Of a DNA stretch of 37,865 bases, positions 30,218 through 37,865 are shown piece by piece; position 1 is the stretch's first letter; the number at the start of each line of letters is the position of its first letter. The notes beneath the pieces are model-generated. The model made no database searches and was not told the DNA's origin. It saw nothing but the letters and a program-made list of their open reading frames with translations. Where the stretch lies: positions 1 through 37,865 of the forward strand of contig JAPOXI010000104.1 in assembly GCA_026707185.1 (NCBI GenBank), in the 5' to 3' direction. The stretch comes from Chloroflexota bacterium. Lineage in GTDB: Bacteria > Chloroflexota > UBA11872. The translations under genes and the position numbers were made by a program.

Positions 30218-30432
30218 TGGTCAAGCATCCCGATGCCTTGGGGACTGCGCGGAGTCACTGGGCGCGTCGCTGCTGCGGCTTTGGCGGCTGACCGGTGCGC
30301 CCACCGACGGCCGTGTCACTCTCTGCGACGCTTGCATCGGGACGGTTAGCGACATTGCCGCCGAGCCAAGCCCGCCGGCTCGTCAGCGACCTGTACACAT
30401 TGCAATCGGCGGTCGAGCCAAGCCGACCTCGC

Positions 30433-31773
30433 CTAGTCGTCCGCGCCGGACCAACGCTCAACCTGGCTGAGGCCCCGCTGGTAGGTGAGGTACTCGTCCT
30501 TGCTCATGCGAGGTTGGAAGTTGTCCAGGACGCGCCGCGCTTCTTGCGCTCCGTTGCCCAGCAGGTCGGCGGCCATCCAGGCCAGGGCCCTGGCCGGTTC
30601 CAGGTAGGCCATTTGGGGGTCGTCGATCAACCAATCCACCGCGTGGTTGCTGCCCACGGCGCCAGCCATGGAGGGATGCAACGCCGGCATGATGTGGGAA
30701 ACGTCGCCCATGTCGGTGGATCCGGTGCGATGCCCCTGCCGCCGCGCCTGGGGCTCGCCATGCACGACGCGCTGATTGGCCAGGAAGAGTTCGGCGAGAT
30801 CCTGGTCGTTGACTAGCGGCAGGTAGCCGGGCAGCGTGATGATTTCGACCTCGGCGCCCAGCGCCAGGGCGCCGGCCTTGAGCGCGCGGTCCACCTTGGC
30901 GGCGGCTATGTCGATGGCATCCGTGGTCTTGCCGCGCACGTAGGTTTCCAGCGTCACGTCCGACGGGATCACGTTCACCAGGTCGCCGCCGCGGGTGATG
31001 ATGGGGTGCACGCGGATCGCGTCGTCGTCGCGGAAGGTCTCGCGCACGGCGTTGATGGCCGCCAGCCCGATGTGGGCGGCGTAAAGCGCGTTGACACCCA
31101 TATGGGGCGCCCCGCCGGCGTGCGCGGCCTTGCCGATGTAGCGGATCTGCTTGACCACGCAGCCGTTGTTGGAGGCGGTGACGGAGGCCATGCCGTTCTC
31201 GTCAGGCCGCGAGTGGGTGTGGATCATCATCGCCAGGTCCACGTCGTCAAACTCGCCGCGCGCGATCAGTTCCGGCTTGCCGCCCAGGAACTCCAGCTCG
31301 CCCTCTTGCACCAGGCCGTGGCGGTATTCGACCTCCACGTACTCCTCGGCGGGAACGGCAAAGAGCACGATGGAGCCGCAGAGGTCCCGCAGGATGGTGG
31401 GGTCGCTCAGCGCGGCCGCCGCGCCCATCAGGCCGGCGATCTGCGCGTTGTGGCCGCAGGCGTGGGCGGCGTGGGTTACCGGGTTCTCCATCGGATGGCC
31501 GGCCACCACCAGCGCGTCCAGTTCGCCGATCAGCGCCAATGTGGGACCCGGCCGCCCCGTGTCGATACGGGCCTTGACTCCGGTTCGCGCCAGTCCCGCC
31601 CGGTAGTCCAGTTCCAACTCGTCGAACTTCTGCTGGACCAACGCCGCGGTCTCGAACTCCTTAAAGCCCAGTTCAGGGTTGCGCATGATGGTTTCGCCGA
31701 CTTCGACGATGTCGTCGCGGTGCGACTCAACCACGGCGGCGATGCGCTCTTTCAAATCGGCGCTGGCGGACAT
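30433..31773 (-). CDS. M20 family metallopeptidase/amidohydrolase
   Basis: 446 residues. Zinc-site segments H-A-A-H-A-C-G-H-N-A-Q (catalytic core), V-P-A-E-E-Y-V-E-V (Glu pair), and H-T-H-S-R-P-D-E-N-G. The lid domain is recognised from G-K-A-A-H-A-G-G-A-P-H-M-G-V-N-A. The sequence agrees with the M20D/aminobenzoyl-glutamate hydrolase-like group, which act on N-acyl amino acids or related amides; the substrate is unknown. The stretch S-T-D-M-G-D-V-S-H is the typical C-terminal metal-site element. It stands alone. Confidence 0.93.
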   Translation of the reverse strand: MSASADLKERIAAVVESHRDDIVEVGETIMRNPELGFKEFETAALVQQKFDELELDYRAGLARTGVKARIDTGRPGPTLALIGELDALVVAGHPMENPVTHAAHACGHNAQIAGLMGAAAALSDPTILRDLCGSIVLFAVPAEEYVEVEYRHGLVQEGELEFLGGKPELIARGEFDDVDLAMMIHTHSRPDENGMASVTASNNGCVVKQIRYIGKAAHAGGAPHMGVNALYAAHIGLAAINAVRETFRDDDAIRVHPIITRGGDLVNVIPSDVTLETYVRGKTTDAIDIAAAKVDRALKAGALALGAEVEIITLPGYLPLVNDQDLAELFLANQRVVHGEPQARRQGHRTGSTDMGDVSHIMPALHPSMAGAVGSNHAVDWLIDDPQMAYLEPARALAWMAADLLGNGAQEARRVLDNFQPRMSKDEYLTYQRGLSQVERWSGADD

Positions 31774-31880
31774 ACCCGTATTCCCCGGGGACTCGGTGTG
31801 GGCAGTCTGCCACGGGGCGTCGCCGTCGCGACGGAGCGAGGGCGTGAAGAGACGTGCACCGGATCGGCGAAGACCGGGCG

Positions 31881-33047
31881 TTAGTCCCCGCCTTCCTTCC
31901 GTTGAGGCAGCGCGCCGAGGTAGACCGCCCGCACCGCCAAGGCTTGCCGCACGTCGCCCACCACTTCCTCAAAAAACTCGTCGCGGTACTCGTGGTCTGT
32001 GAGAACCCTGATCGCGAAGTAAAAGCCCGAGAAGGCCGCCATGAACGCGGACACCTGCAGCAGCTCCACGGTCAGCGCCGTTTCCGACCAGGAAAGGTCC
32101 AGCAGGATCCGCGGATCGCTCTGCGTCCATGATGCAACCGTATTCCGGTCCATGGCGATCGCCCCGAAGACGAGAAAGAACACGCCCACCAGCGCGCCGA
32201 CAAACAGGACCCGGAGCGCCAGCGCGACGACGACGACGAGACCGATGTTCGTCCACTGCGCGGGTCTGAGCGACGCGTCCATTCTCAGCGAGTCGGACGC
32301 GACGCCGAGGCTGGCTGCCGGAGTCCCCTGCGCAAGTTCCATCACCCGATCGGAGCTTTGGAAGGCCGCAAGATCACTGAGCTCGGCCGGCAGTCGAGAG
32401 ATCAGGAACGCCGCCGCCACCAGCGCAAAGAGTCCGATCACCGCGAGAAGTCGCGCGAGTTCGATCGTGCCGGCCATTTGCCATACCTCGGCGGTAATGA
32501 ACATGAATGTGACGAAAATGAGCAGCAGCGGCAGCGCCCGCGCGAAGAGACCCAAGACGTCCAGCGCATCGCGAATGAGCCGTCGCCCACCCCAGCGCAG
32601 AATGGGTATCAGCGCGAAGCTCACGGTCAGGTAGGCGCCCAGCAAAAGAAGGGCGTTCAAAAGGACTTCGACCGCCGCGGTCTCCCATTCACCCAAAATG
32701 AAGGCGGTGAGCGTCGGCGCCGTAAGCAGGAACACGAGCACCTCCACTGCTCCGGCCTTCTTCGGCAGCGCAAGAAGCTTCCGACGGCGCAGGGCGTTAG
32801 TGCCCACCCAGGCCGCAGCCAAGGCCGCCACCGCGCCAGCGACTGAGAGAACGCTGACCCACCACGGCCAATCCACGCGGGGAATCAGCAGTATCTGGAT
32901 CGCCAGAACGGTTATGAGAAACGGCAGGGTGCGGGTCAGGATGTCTCGCCGGGTGCTGTAGTCCTCGATGAGGTGGGGCACGCCCTGCCGGCGAAACCAC
33001 GCCTCGGTGGCCTTGAGAGTCTCGCCAGGCGCGGACGCTTCGCTCAC
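31881..33047 (-). CDS. Multi-pass membrane protein coupled to the nuclease-helicase
   Basis: 388 residues, family not named. A soluble N-terminus with A-W-F-R-R-Q-G-V-P-H-L-I is followed by about eight to ten hydrophobic segments, with a cytosolic stretch near residues 220-260. GTG 33047 overlaps the TGA of the helicase gene (GTGA, four bases), and a GGAGG lies about 10 bases upstream, so the two proteins are made from one message in set proportion. A longer frame to 33167 lies inside the helicase gene in another frame and is unlikely. Function unknown. Confidence 0.8.
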   Translation of the reverse strand: MSEASAPGETLKATEAWFRRQGVPHLIEDYSTRRDILTRTLPFLITVLAIQILLIPRVDWPWWVSVLSVAGAVAALAAAWVGTNALRRRKLLALPKKAGAVEVLVFLLTAPTLTAFILGEWETAAVEVLLNALLLLGAYLTVSFALIPILRWGGRRLIRDALDVLGLFARALPLLLIFVTFMFITAEVWQMAGTIELARLLAVIGLFALVAAAFLISRLPAELSDLAAFQSSDRVMELAQGTPAASLGVASDSLRMDASLRPAQWTNIGLVVVVALALRVLFVGALVGVFFLVFGAIAMDRNTVASWTQSDPRILLDLSWSETALTVELLQVSAFMAAFSGFYFAIRVLTDHEYRDEFFEEVVGDVRQALAVRAVYLGALPQRKEGGD

Positions 33048-36000
33048 GCTGTGCAGTCCTCCGCCATTTCCCACAGCCGCGCGAGGGCGTTGGCCAGGTG
33101 CATTTGGCGGGGAGTGCGGCAGCGGACGGCCAGGAGGCCGGGGCTGGCCACCACCACGGCCAAGCATTTGGCCCGGCTGGTGGCGACGTTGAGGCGGTTG
33201 AGGCTGTAGAGGAACTCCATGCCGCGGGGGGCGTCGTCGGCGGAACTTGTCGCCATGGAGTAGATGGAGATGGGCGCTTCCTGGCCCTGAAACTTGTCGA
33301 CGGTGCCGATGCGAAATCTCTTGAGTTCGGGCCGTGAGCCAAGTTCCCGGATCTGCCGGTTGTAGGGCGTGATGATGAGCACGTCCTGGTCGGTCAGCGA
33401 GTGAGCCGCGCCATCGGCATCGGCCCAGGACGGATTCGATCGGAGCAGGTGATCGACCTGCTCGGCGATGGCCTTGGCTTCTTCCTCCGAGTCGCTGACC
33501 CGACGCTCGTGCGGCACCGACACGAAGCGCAGCCCCGTTCCATCAAACGGCAGCGCGCCGTCCAGGTCCAGGTTTTCTCGCCCCGGATGCGAGCGCAGGC
33601 TGTCCTCGTAGAAGACTTCCGAGGTAAATGCGCAAATGCTCGGGTGCAGCCGCCAGGTGCCGTCCAGGAACAAGCCGAGGTCCTTCGGCATGACCCGGGC
33701 GCCGTCGAGCAAGTGCGCCAACACCGATCGGTCCGCGCCTGGCGGGTGCACGCCTTGTAGCGGCTGGTCCAATTGCTGCGGGTCGCCCAGGAGTAGCAGG
33801 TTGGCGGCGCAGGGCGCGGCGGCCAGGGCGTCGGCCAGCGACATTTGGCCAGCCTCGTCGATGCAGAGCACGTCCACCGCGCCCAGCGCCTTTTCGCTCG
33901 ACCAGAGCCAGGTTGTCCCGCCAACGACATCCAGGAAACCAGCGGCCAGGCCGTCGCAGGCGTCGTCGGTGCTCTCCAGGTGCTGGAAGCTTTCGGAGGC
34001 GGGCTCGTCGTTGGTGCGCTGGCCGATGCTGACATCGACTCCCCGCGCTTCGGCGACCCGCGCGGTCTTTTCCAGGAGCTCGCCGATCACTTTGTGACTG
34101 TTGGCCGTGACGCCGACGCGCTTTCCGGCCTCCACCAGGTCCACGATCATCTCAGCGCCCACCGTGCTCTTGCCAGATCCGGGCGGTCCCTGGACGGCGA
34201 GGTAGCTCTCTTCGAGCCCTTGCACGAGCCTGCGGGCCGCGGCCTGCGCGTCCTCGTGCTCGCCCGCCAGCGGTGCGCCTTCGCCCTGGCCAACACTCGG
34301 CGGCCGGCGCATCAGTAGATCACGTGCCGCCTGGTTCGGGCCTTCGGCGTCGATACCGTTTTCGACAACCCACTGCGTTAGCCACTTGAGGCTGCTCGGC
34401 TTTGGTTTCGGGTTGACGTAGTTGAACTGGATTAGCGATGTCGGCTGCGGCGGCGGCCGCCGCGATCCGAGCCGCAACTCGACTTCGCAGGCTTCGTCGT
34501 CCAAGCGCACTATGCGTCCTGCGTCTTTGCCGACCTGCGTCCGAACCGAGTCGCCGACCGAGAGCTTGTGATCCTGTTCAGCAAAGCGGAAGCGATAGAT
34601 CGTGGACCGGGCGCGGGGGTTGGGGTCGGGCCGTGCGTCAAGGAACGTGAGTCGTCCGAGCACATCGGATTCTTCCGCGCGTTCGTCCTCCGTTAGCTCG
34701 TCCTTCAAGTGGAAGTAGCGCCACCACACGGCCTTGTGCTCGCGGCGGTGCCAGTCGACGAGTTGCGCCAGCAGCCAGCGTCCGCGCTGGGTTGGGTCCT
34801 CGAGCAGCGTGCCGTCGGTGAGGTCCTTCTCCAGGTCGTCGGTCAGCCGGTCTACGAGCTCCTTGATTTCTTGCTGCTCTTCCGAGTCCTCCGTCTCTTC
34901 GGGTTCGATGACTGTTGGCCGCGGCAGAGCCTCGGCGCCCAGTTCGCTCACCAGCGCCGCCCGCTGCTCCTCCAGCCATTCGCGCAGGTGCCAGGTGGAG
35001 ACGCAGTCGTCGCGGTTGTAGGCCTTGATCTGGTCGAGCAGGGCGTCACGGTCGGTGTCCGGCCCGGGCTCCAGCCAGTGCTCGAACTCGACGATGCTCT
35101 CGCCGGCGTCGCGCAGGTCGATTTCCCGCTTGAAGCCGTAGAGCGGCTCCAGCCGCTTGATCGAGTAGCTCTCCACCGACGCCCGGATGCCCTGTCGCAC
35201 CACGCGATACAAGTCCACGAACACCTGCCCGCGCAGCAACTGGTCCACCTCCGTCTCGCGCGTGGCATATCGCCCGGCGAGCCGCTTCATGGCGCTCGTC
35301 TCGTAGGGCGCGTAGTGGTAGACGTGCATGCCCGGGTGGGCGTGCCAGCGGTCCATGATCAGGTCGATACAGTCCTCGAAGGCTTGGCGCTCGGCCGCCG
35401 TCGTCACGTCGCCGTCTTCGATCGACCAGAACGCGTGAAACGTGGGCTCGCCCGCCGCGTCGGGCAGGCCCGGCTCAATCGCCCCGAACAGGTAGTCGAT
35501 GCCATCGACCTCGTCGGAGCCGTAGAAGGGGTCGCCTTCCAGGTCCAGGAACAGGTCGCCCGGCGAGGGTTCCGGCAGCGCCCAGAGCCCGCGGTCCGGC
35601 ACGAGGGCCTTTTCGCGGTCGCGCTCGGGCGGAATGCGCTCCGAGATCACGCGGCCATCGCCGCGCACCTGGATGGCGGCCTGCGCCTGCACCCGCGCCA
35701 GCGCCTCGGGGCTGACGCCCTCCATCCGCTCCGGCAGCGGCGGGGATGGGTTAGCCAGCCCGCCCCGAGTGATGATGTCGATCGCGTGCAGCGCGCGGCG
35801 CTGGCGGGACGTGAGACCCGCCACCAGCGCCAGGTCGTCTTCCCGCCGCCACTGGGCGCGGCACTCCAGCGTCCAGCTGCAGAAATCGCAGTGCCCCACC
35901 GGCTCGGGTTTCGTCTGCACCGGATAAACGTCCTCCGGGCTGTCCAGCAGCTCCTCGAACTCGCTCGCCACCAAACGGTAGTAGGCGGCGTAGTCGGCCA

Positions 36001-36565
36001 CCCGCAAGCTCACCGTCTCGCGCTGGACGCCGCCCAGCACCAGGTGCATCCGTTCCGGCAATTGCCCCTGCATGGCGCCCAGCAAGTCCGAGTACATGCA
36101 GATTTGCAGCACGGCGGGAGCCGACGGTTGGCGGGCCAGCTTGGTATCCACGACTTCGTAGCTCCACGGTCCCAGCTCACTGGGCGCGTCTACTCGCTGT
36201 AGAAAGTCCGCATACCCCAGCCGTCGTTCGTCCAGCAAGACGCCCTGGTAGATCACCTCCGCGCCTCGTCGCATGGCCTGCAGCGTGGCTTCGTGTTCCG
36301 GCCTGATCAGGCGGGTCGGGGACACCGTGTCCGGCGGCCGGATTTCGGCGATTTCGCGACCCCTGGCGCGCAACTCTTCCAGGTAGCGCGCCTCGTACTC
36401 CTGCCCGCGTCGTGCCATGCGGTCCAGCACGGGGTCGTTGCGCACCGGACGCCGGACATCCGGGACCAGCGTCGCGGCACGTTCCAGGTTGGCCAGGTGC
36501 CGGCACTCCAGGAAGCCCACCAGGTCGGTCGCCGAGTAGGCCAGTCGCTGGTCGATCAGTTGCAT
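33044..36565 (-). CDS. TM0106-type RecB nuclease / DEDD exonuclease / SF1 helicase fusion
   Basis: 1173 residues with three parts. (1) RecB/Cas4-like nuclease, about 1-240: V-V-D-T-K-L and Q-I-C-M-Y (Q-x-x-x-Y), with Cys21, Cys226, Cys229 and Cys235 arranged as in 4Fe-4S nucleases of the Dna2/AddB/Cas4 type. (2) YprB-like RNase H-fold exonuclease, about 330-545: L-F-L-D-L-E-G-D-P (D-x-E) and Y-N-R-D-D-C. (3) UPF1/Dna2-like helicase, about 745-1165: Walker A G-P-P-G-S-G-K-S-T (793-801), Walker B D-E-A-G (903-906), L-G-D-P-Q-Q-L, and V-D-K-F-Q-G-Q-E with N-V-A-T-S-R-A-K at the end. It probably unwinds and trims DNA or RNA ends. The frame starts at ATG 36565. Coupled to the membrane protein downstream. 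Confidence 0.92.
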   Translation of the reverse strand: MQLIDQRLAYSATDLVGFLECRHLANLERAATLVPDVRRPVRNDPVLDRMARRGQEYEARYLEELRARGREIAEIRPPDTVSPTRLIRPEHEATLQAMRRGAEVIYQGVLLDERRLGYADFLQRVDAPSELGPWSYEVVDTKLARQPSAPAVLQICMYSDLLGAMQGQLPERMHLVLGGVQRETVSLRVADYAAYYRLVASEFEELLDSPEDVYPVQTKPEPVGHCDFCSWTLECRAQWRREDDLALVAGLTSRQRRALHAIDIITRGGLANPSPPLPERMEGVSPEALARVQAQAAIQVRGDGRVISERIPPERDREKALVPDRGLWALPEPSPGDLFLDLEGDPFYGSDEVDGIDYLFGAIEPGLPDAAGEPTFHAFWSIEDGDVTTAAERQAFEDCIDLIMDRWHAHPGMHVYHYAPYETSAMKRLAGRYATRETEVDQLLRGQVFVDLYRVVRQGIRASVESYSIKRLEPLYGFKREIDLRDAGESIVEFEHWLEPGPDTDRDALLDQIKAYNRDDCVSTWHLREWLEEQRAALVSELGAEALPRPTVIEPEETEDSEEQQEIKELVDRLTDDLEKDLTDGTLLEDPTQRGRWLLAQLVDWHRREHKAVWWRYFHLKDELTEDERAEESDVLGRLTFLDARPDPNPRARSTIYRFRFAEQDHKLSVGDSVRTQVGKDAGRIVRLDDEACEVELRLGSRRPPPQPTSLIQFNYVNPKPKPSSLKWLTQWVVENGIDAEGPNQAARDLLMRRPPSVGQGEGAPLAGEHEDAQAAARRLVQGLEESYLAVQGPPGSGKSTVGAEMIVDLVEAGKRVGVTANSHKVIGELLEKTARVAEARGVDVSIGQRTNDEPASESFQHLESTDDACDGLAAGFLDVVGGTTWLWSSEKALGAVDVLCIDEAGQMSLADALAAAPCAANLLLLGDPQQLDQPLQGVHPPGADRSVLAHLLDGARVMPKDLGLFLDGTWRLHPSICAFTSEVFYEDSLRSHPGRENLDLDGALPFDGTGLRFVSVPHERRVSDSEEEAKAIAEQVDHLLRSNPSWADADGAAHSLTDQDVLIITPYNRQIRELGSRPELKRFRIGTVDKFQGQEAPISIYSMATSSADDAPRGMEFLYSLNRLNVATSRAKCLAVVVASPGLLAVRCRTPRQMHLANALARLWEMAEDCTA

Positions 36566-36734
36566 CGCGGTGTCACCGGCCCGTCCGCCACGGCCGGCGA
36601 GGTTCGCGCGGCCCCAGGCATGTGCAATTGGCGCAAGTGCGCCGCGGGCATGCTACGCGAGTCAAGGATTTTCAGGCCTCGGCTGCTAGCGGACGCGTGG
36701 GATCGAGCCGATCGGTTCGGGCTCTCGGCGACGC

Positions 36735-37133
36735 TTAGGGTTGGACGAGGACGACGCCCTCCTCGCGGGCCAGCCGGCGGTCAAACGTGAATAGCGGCCA
36801 GGCCTCAACGCGGTCCGCCGCCTCGGCGATCATCAGATCGGCGAAGCCTGTGTTGCTCTGGCGATAGCGGGCGGCTGAGCGCGACACTGCATCGGCGGCT
36901 TCCACCACGAGGGTCTCGGCCACGACGAGATCCGCCAGGACGCCTGCGATCTGCGCGCGCGCGAACCGATAGGAGCGTTCCAGGACCCAGACAGTCTCGA
37001 TCATGACTTCCCGGCAGATGAATGCAGGGCGTTCGACGCTTAGGCCATCCAGCAACTCACGGGCGGCTTCAGCTTGCCGAGCGTCGTCCCGCACGAGGTA
37101 TCGCACGAGCACGTTCGTATCGATGGCGATCAA
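36735..37133 (-). CDS. vapC: PIN-domain toxin, VapC type
   Basis: 132 residues. Acidic residues of the PIN site are in place: Asp5 (I-D-T-N-V-L-V), Glu46 (M-I-E-T-V-W), Asp99 (F-A-D-L-M-I) and Asp118 (T-F-D-R-R). VapC toxins are ribonucleases that cut tRNA or rRNA. ATG 37131-37133 overlaps the antitoxin stop by four bases (ATGA). All catalytic residues are present, so it is probably active when free. Confidence 0.92.
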   Translation of the reverse strand: MIAIDTNVLVRYLVRDDARQAEAARELLDGLSVERPAFICREVMIETVWVLERSYRFARAQIAGVLADLVVAETLVVEAADAVSRSAARYRQSNTGFADLMIAEAADRVEAWPLFTFDRRLAREEGVVLVQP

Positions 37134-37363
37134 TCGCCCGAAGCTCCCTCGGCGATGGCTCGGTCCATGTCGTCAAGCGACACAGTCGGCCCCTCGTATT
37201 TCAGCACGCCGTAGAGCTGCTGCAGCGGGCGAACGGTACGAATGCGCACCTCGCCGTCCAAGATCGTGTACCGCAGACGGTCACCGGGCTGGACCGCCAA
37301 CGCCTGGCGCACGGCCTTCGGGATGGTGGTCTGACCCTTTGAGGTGATGCGTGACTCGATCAT
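37130..37363 (-). CDS. vapB: AbrB/SpoVT-type antitoxin, VapB
   Basis: 77 residues. The N-terminal swapped-hairpin DNA-binding domain is seen in S-K-G-Q-T-T-I-P-K-A-V-R-Q-A-L. The C-terminal part (L-Y-G-V-L-K-Y-E-G-P-T-V-S-L-D-D-M) should bind the VapC active site. It presumably represses its own promoter. ATG 37361-37363 is preceded by GGAG at nine bases. Confidence 0.92.
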   Translation of the reverse strand: MIESRITSKGQTTIPKAVRQALAVQPGDRLRYTILDGEVRIRTVRPLQQLYGVLKYEGPTVSLDDMDRAIAEGASGD

Positions 37364-37392
37364 GGGCCAGGCTCCGTCTCATTACCAATTAG

Positions 37393-37422
37393 ATTGTCGC
37401 ATTGTTCTTAGGATATAGACAA
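37393..37422 (-). promoter_or_regulatory. Candidate vapBC promoter
   Basis: On the minus strand: TTGTCT (37417-37422), 18-base spacer, GACAAT (37393-37398). Start near 37387 gives a leader of about 24 bases. The area 37375-37440 is clearly AT-rich compared with its surroundings, as usual for an autoregulated control region. Confidence 0.5.
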
Positions 37423-37623
37423 GGCGTATTGAATCTCTGCATTGCCACGAATGGCCGACGCTTCGTGCAGCGGTAGCTACTCTCGCCGCATGGCAACTCA
37501 GCTTCGATTGCTCTGACCGCCTCCCTTACGTGGCGTCGCCTCCGGATATCCGGCGGGTCGGTTGCGATTCCCTCGCGCGCCGACCAGCCGGCTGGCGAAC
37601 TGGACCAGGAATTGCGCCTGCTC

Positions 37624-37865
37624 ATGCGCGCGCTGGACCGGCAGCCGGAGCCGCCGCTGCTGGAAGTGGCCGCCTGGGACGCCGGACTGGCCATCGCCAC
37701 GGCCGACGCCGGCTGGTCGGACGACGGCATGCTGGTTCCGCTGAACATAGGAGCTTCGGAGAGTTGCCAGGCCGGGGCCGGCGCCTGGACCGTCGTGCCG
37801 CCGGACGAGCTGCTGCCGGCGGAGGCCAGGTTCGCGGTCGTCCGCGCTCCGCACTGGCTGGGTCG
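37624..37865 (+). CDS. Hypothetical protein, 5' portion (cut by the right edge)
   Basis: An open frame with strongly GC-rich third positions runs to the window end, about 80 residues from ATG 37624, without a stop. Visible: L-L-E-V-A-A-W-D-A-G-L-A-I-A-T-A-D-A, then W-T-V-V-P-P-D-E-L-L-P-A-E. I do not recognise a family. The good codon pattern extends about 55 bases before ATG 37624, so the real start may be further up, for example TTG 37612 or CTG 37618; the latter has AGGA seven bases upstream. Confidence 0.5.
   Translation, partial: MRALDRQPEPPLLEVAAWDAGLAIATADAGWSDDGMLVPLNIGASESCQAGAGAWTVVPPDELLPAEARFAVVRAPHWLG

Noticed and set aside
34709..36202. 497-codon open frame on the plus strand
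   Set aside because: It is antisense to the nuclease-helicase, whose motifs are clear; GC-rich genomes give such shadows.
1..37865. CRISPR array, insertion sequence or prophage
   Set aside because: No regularly spaced repeats, transposase or phage structural genes were seen; the repeats present are gene duplications.

Overview
The window is a 37.9 kb piece of a GC-rich (about 65-68%) bacterial chromosome. It carries densely packed housekeeping genes mixed with accessory genes. I think the source is Chloroflexota, possibly a SAR202/Dehalococcoidia-type marine or sponge-associated lineage. The evidence is a secreted CAP protein with the G-Y-P-x-S type repeat frequent in that phylum, a VanW protein, expansion of PhyH dioxygenases and a Gfo/Idh oxidoreductase, a tmRNA tag that starts GE-, and a KH-domain gene in the rpsP operon. 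This is inference; no 16S rRNA is present.

Layout. 0-3.7 kb (mostly minus): DedA/YqaA membrane protein (cut by the left edge), secreted CAP protein, yraN, rnhB, rplS. 3.9-7.5 kb: VanW protein, Gfo/Idh oxidoreductase, MazF-type toxin with a small antitoxin. 7.6-9.5 kb (plus): rpsP-khpA-rimM-trmD behind a strong promoter. This is the other half of the operon that usually also holds rplS-rnhB-yraN. 9.5-13.7 kb: nfeD-type protease, a solitary divergent GroEL, panB. 13.7-18.1 kb: a small unknown gene, a candidate small RNA, murD, a metallophosphatase, a second candidate leader or small RNA, a SWIM zinc-finger protein, smpB, and the tmRNA gene ssrA directly behind smpB. 18.2-23.4 kb (plus) is rich in recent duplications: a protein of two fused Nudix domains, a small membrane protein, a cytochrome c with a duplicated Cys-containing domain, a PfkB kinase, and two adjacent PhyH dioxygenases. 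23.4-27.6 kb: methyltransferase, LipM-type octanoyltransferase, tRNA-Arg(CCG), an unknown protein, lspA, an HhH-GPD glycosylase, and a lipoprotein cyclophilin followed by a REP-like palindrome. 27.9-37.4 kb (minus): a sulfatase-like membrane protein with a sharp internal GC drop, an M20 peptidase, a multi-pass membrane protein translationally coupled to a 1173-residue nuclease-helicase, and a VapBC pair. A gene entering from about 37.6 kb runs off the right edge.

Functional themes are translation and ribosome maturation (rpsP, khpA, rimM, trmD, rplS, smpB, ssrA, tRNA-Arg), envelope (murD, VanW, lspA, NfeD, DedA), nucleic-acid maintenance (rnhB, yraN, HhH-GPD, Dna2-like protein), and two toxin-antitoxin modules.

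The most interesting signals are these. rimM and the metallophosphatase appear to start at CTG codons with well-placed Shine-Dalgarno sequences, and rnhB has no ATG, GTG or TTG before its catalytic motif and is in frame with the rplS stop codon. The Nudix duplication absorbed the upstream non-coding DNA as its linker. Terminator-like hairpins sit between promoter and start codon in front of groEL and of the SWIM gene. A structured candidate RNA lies at 14.2-14.35 kb. A duplicated unknown domain is attached to a cytochrome c. All functional calls come from reading translated motifs; no database search was possible.
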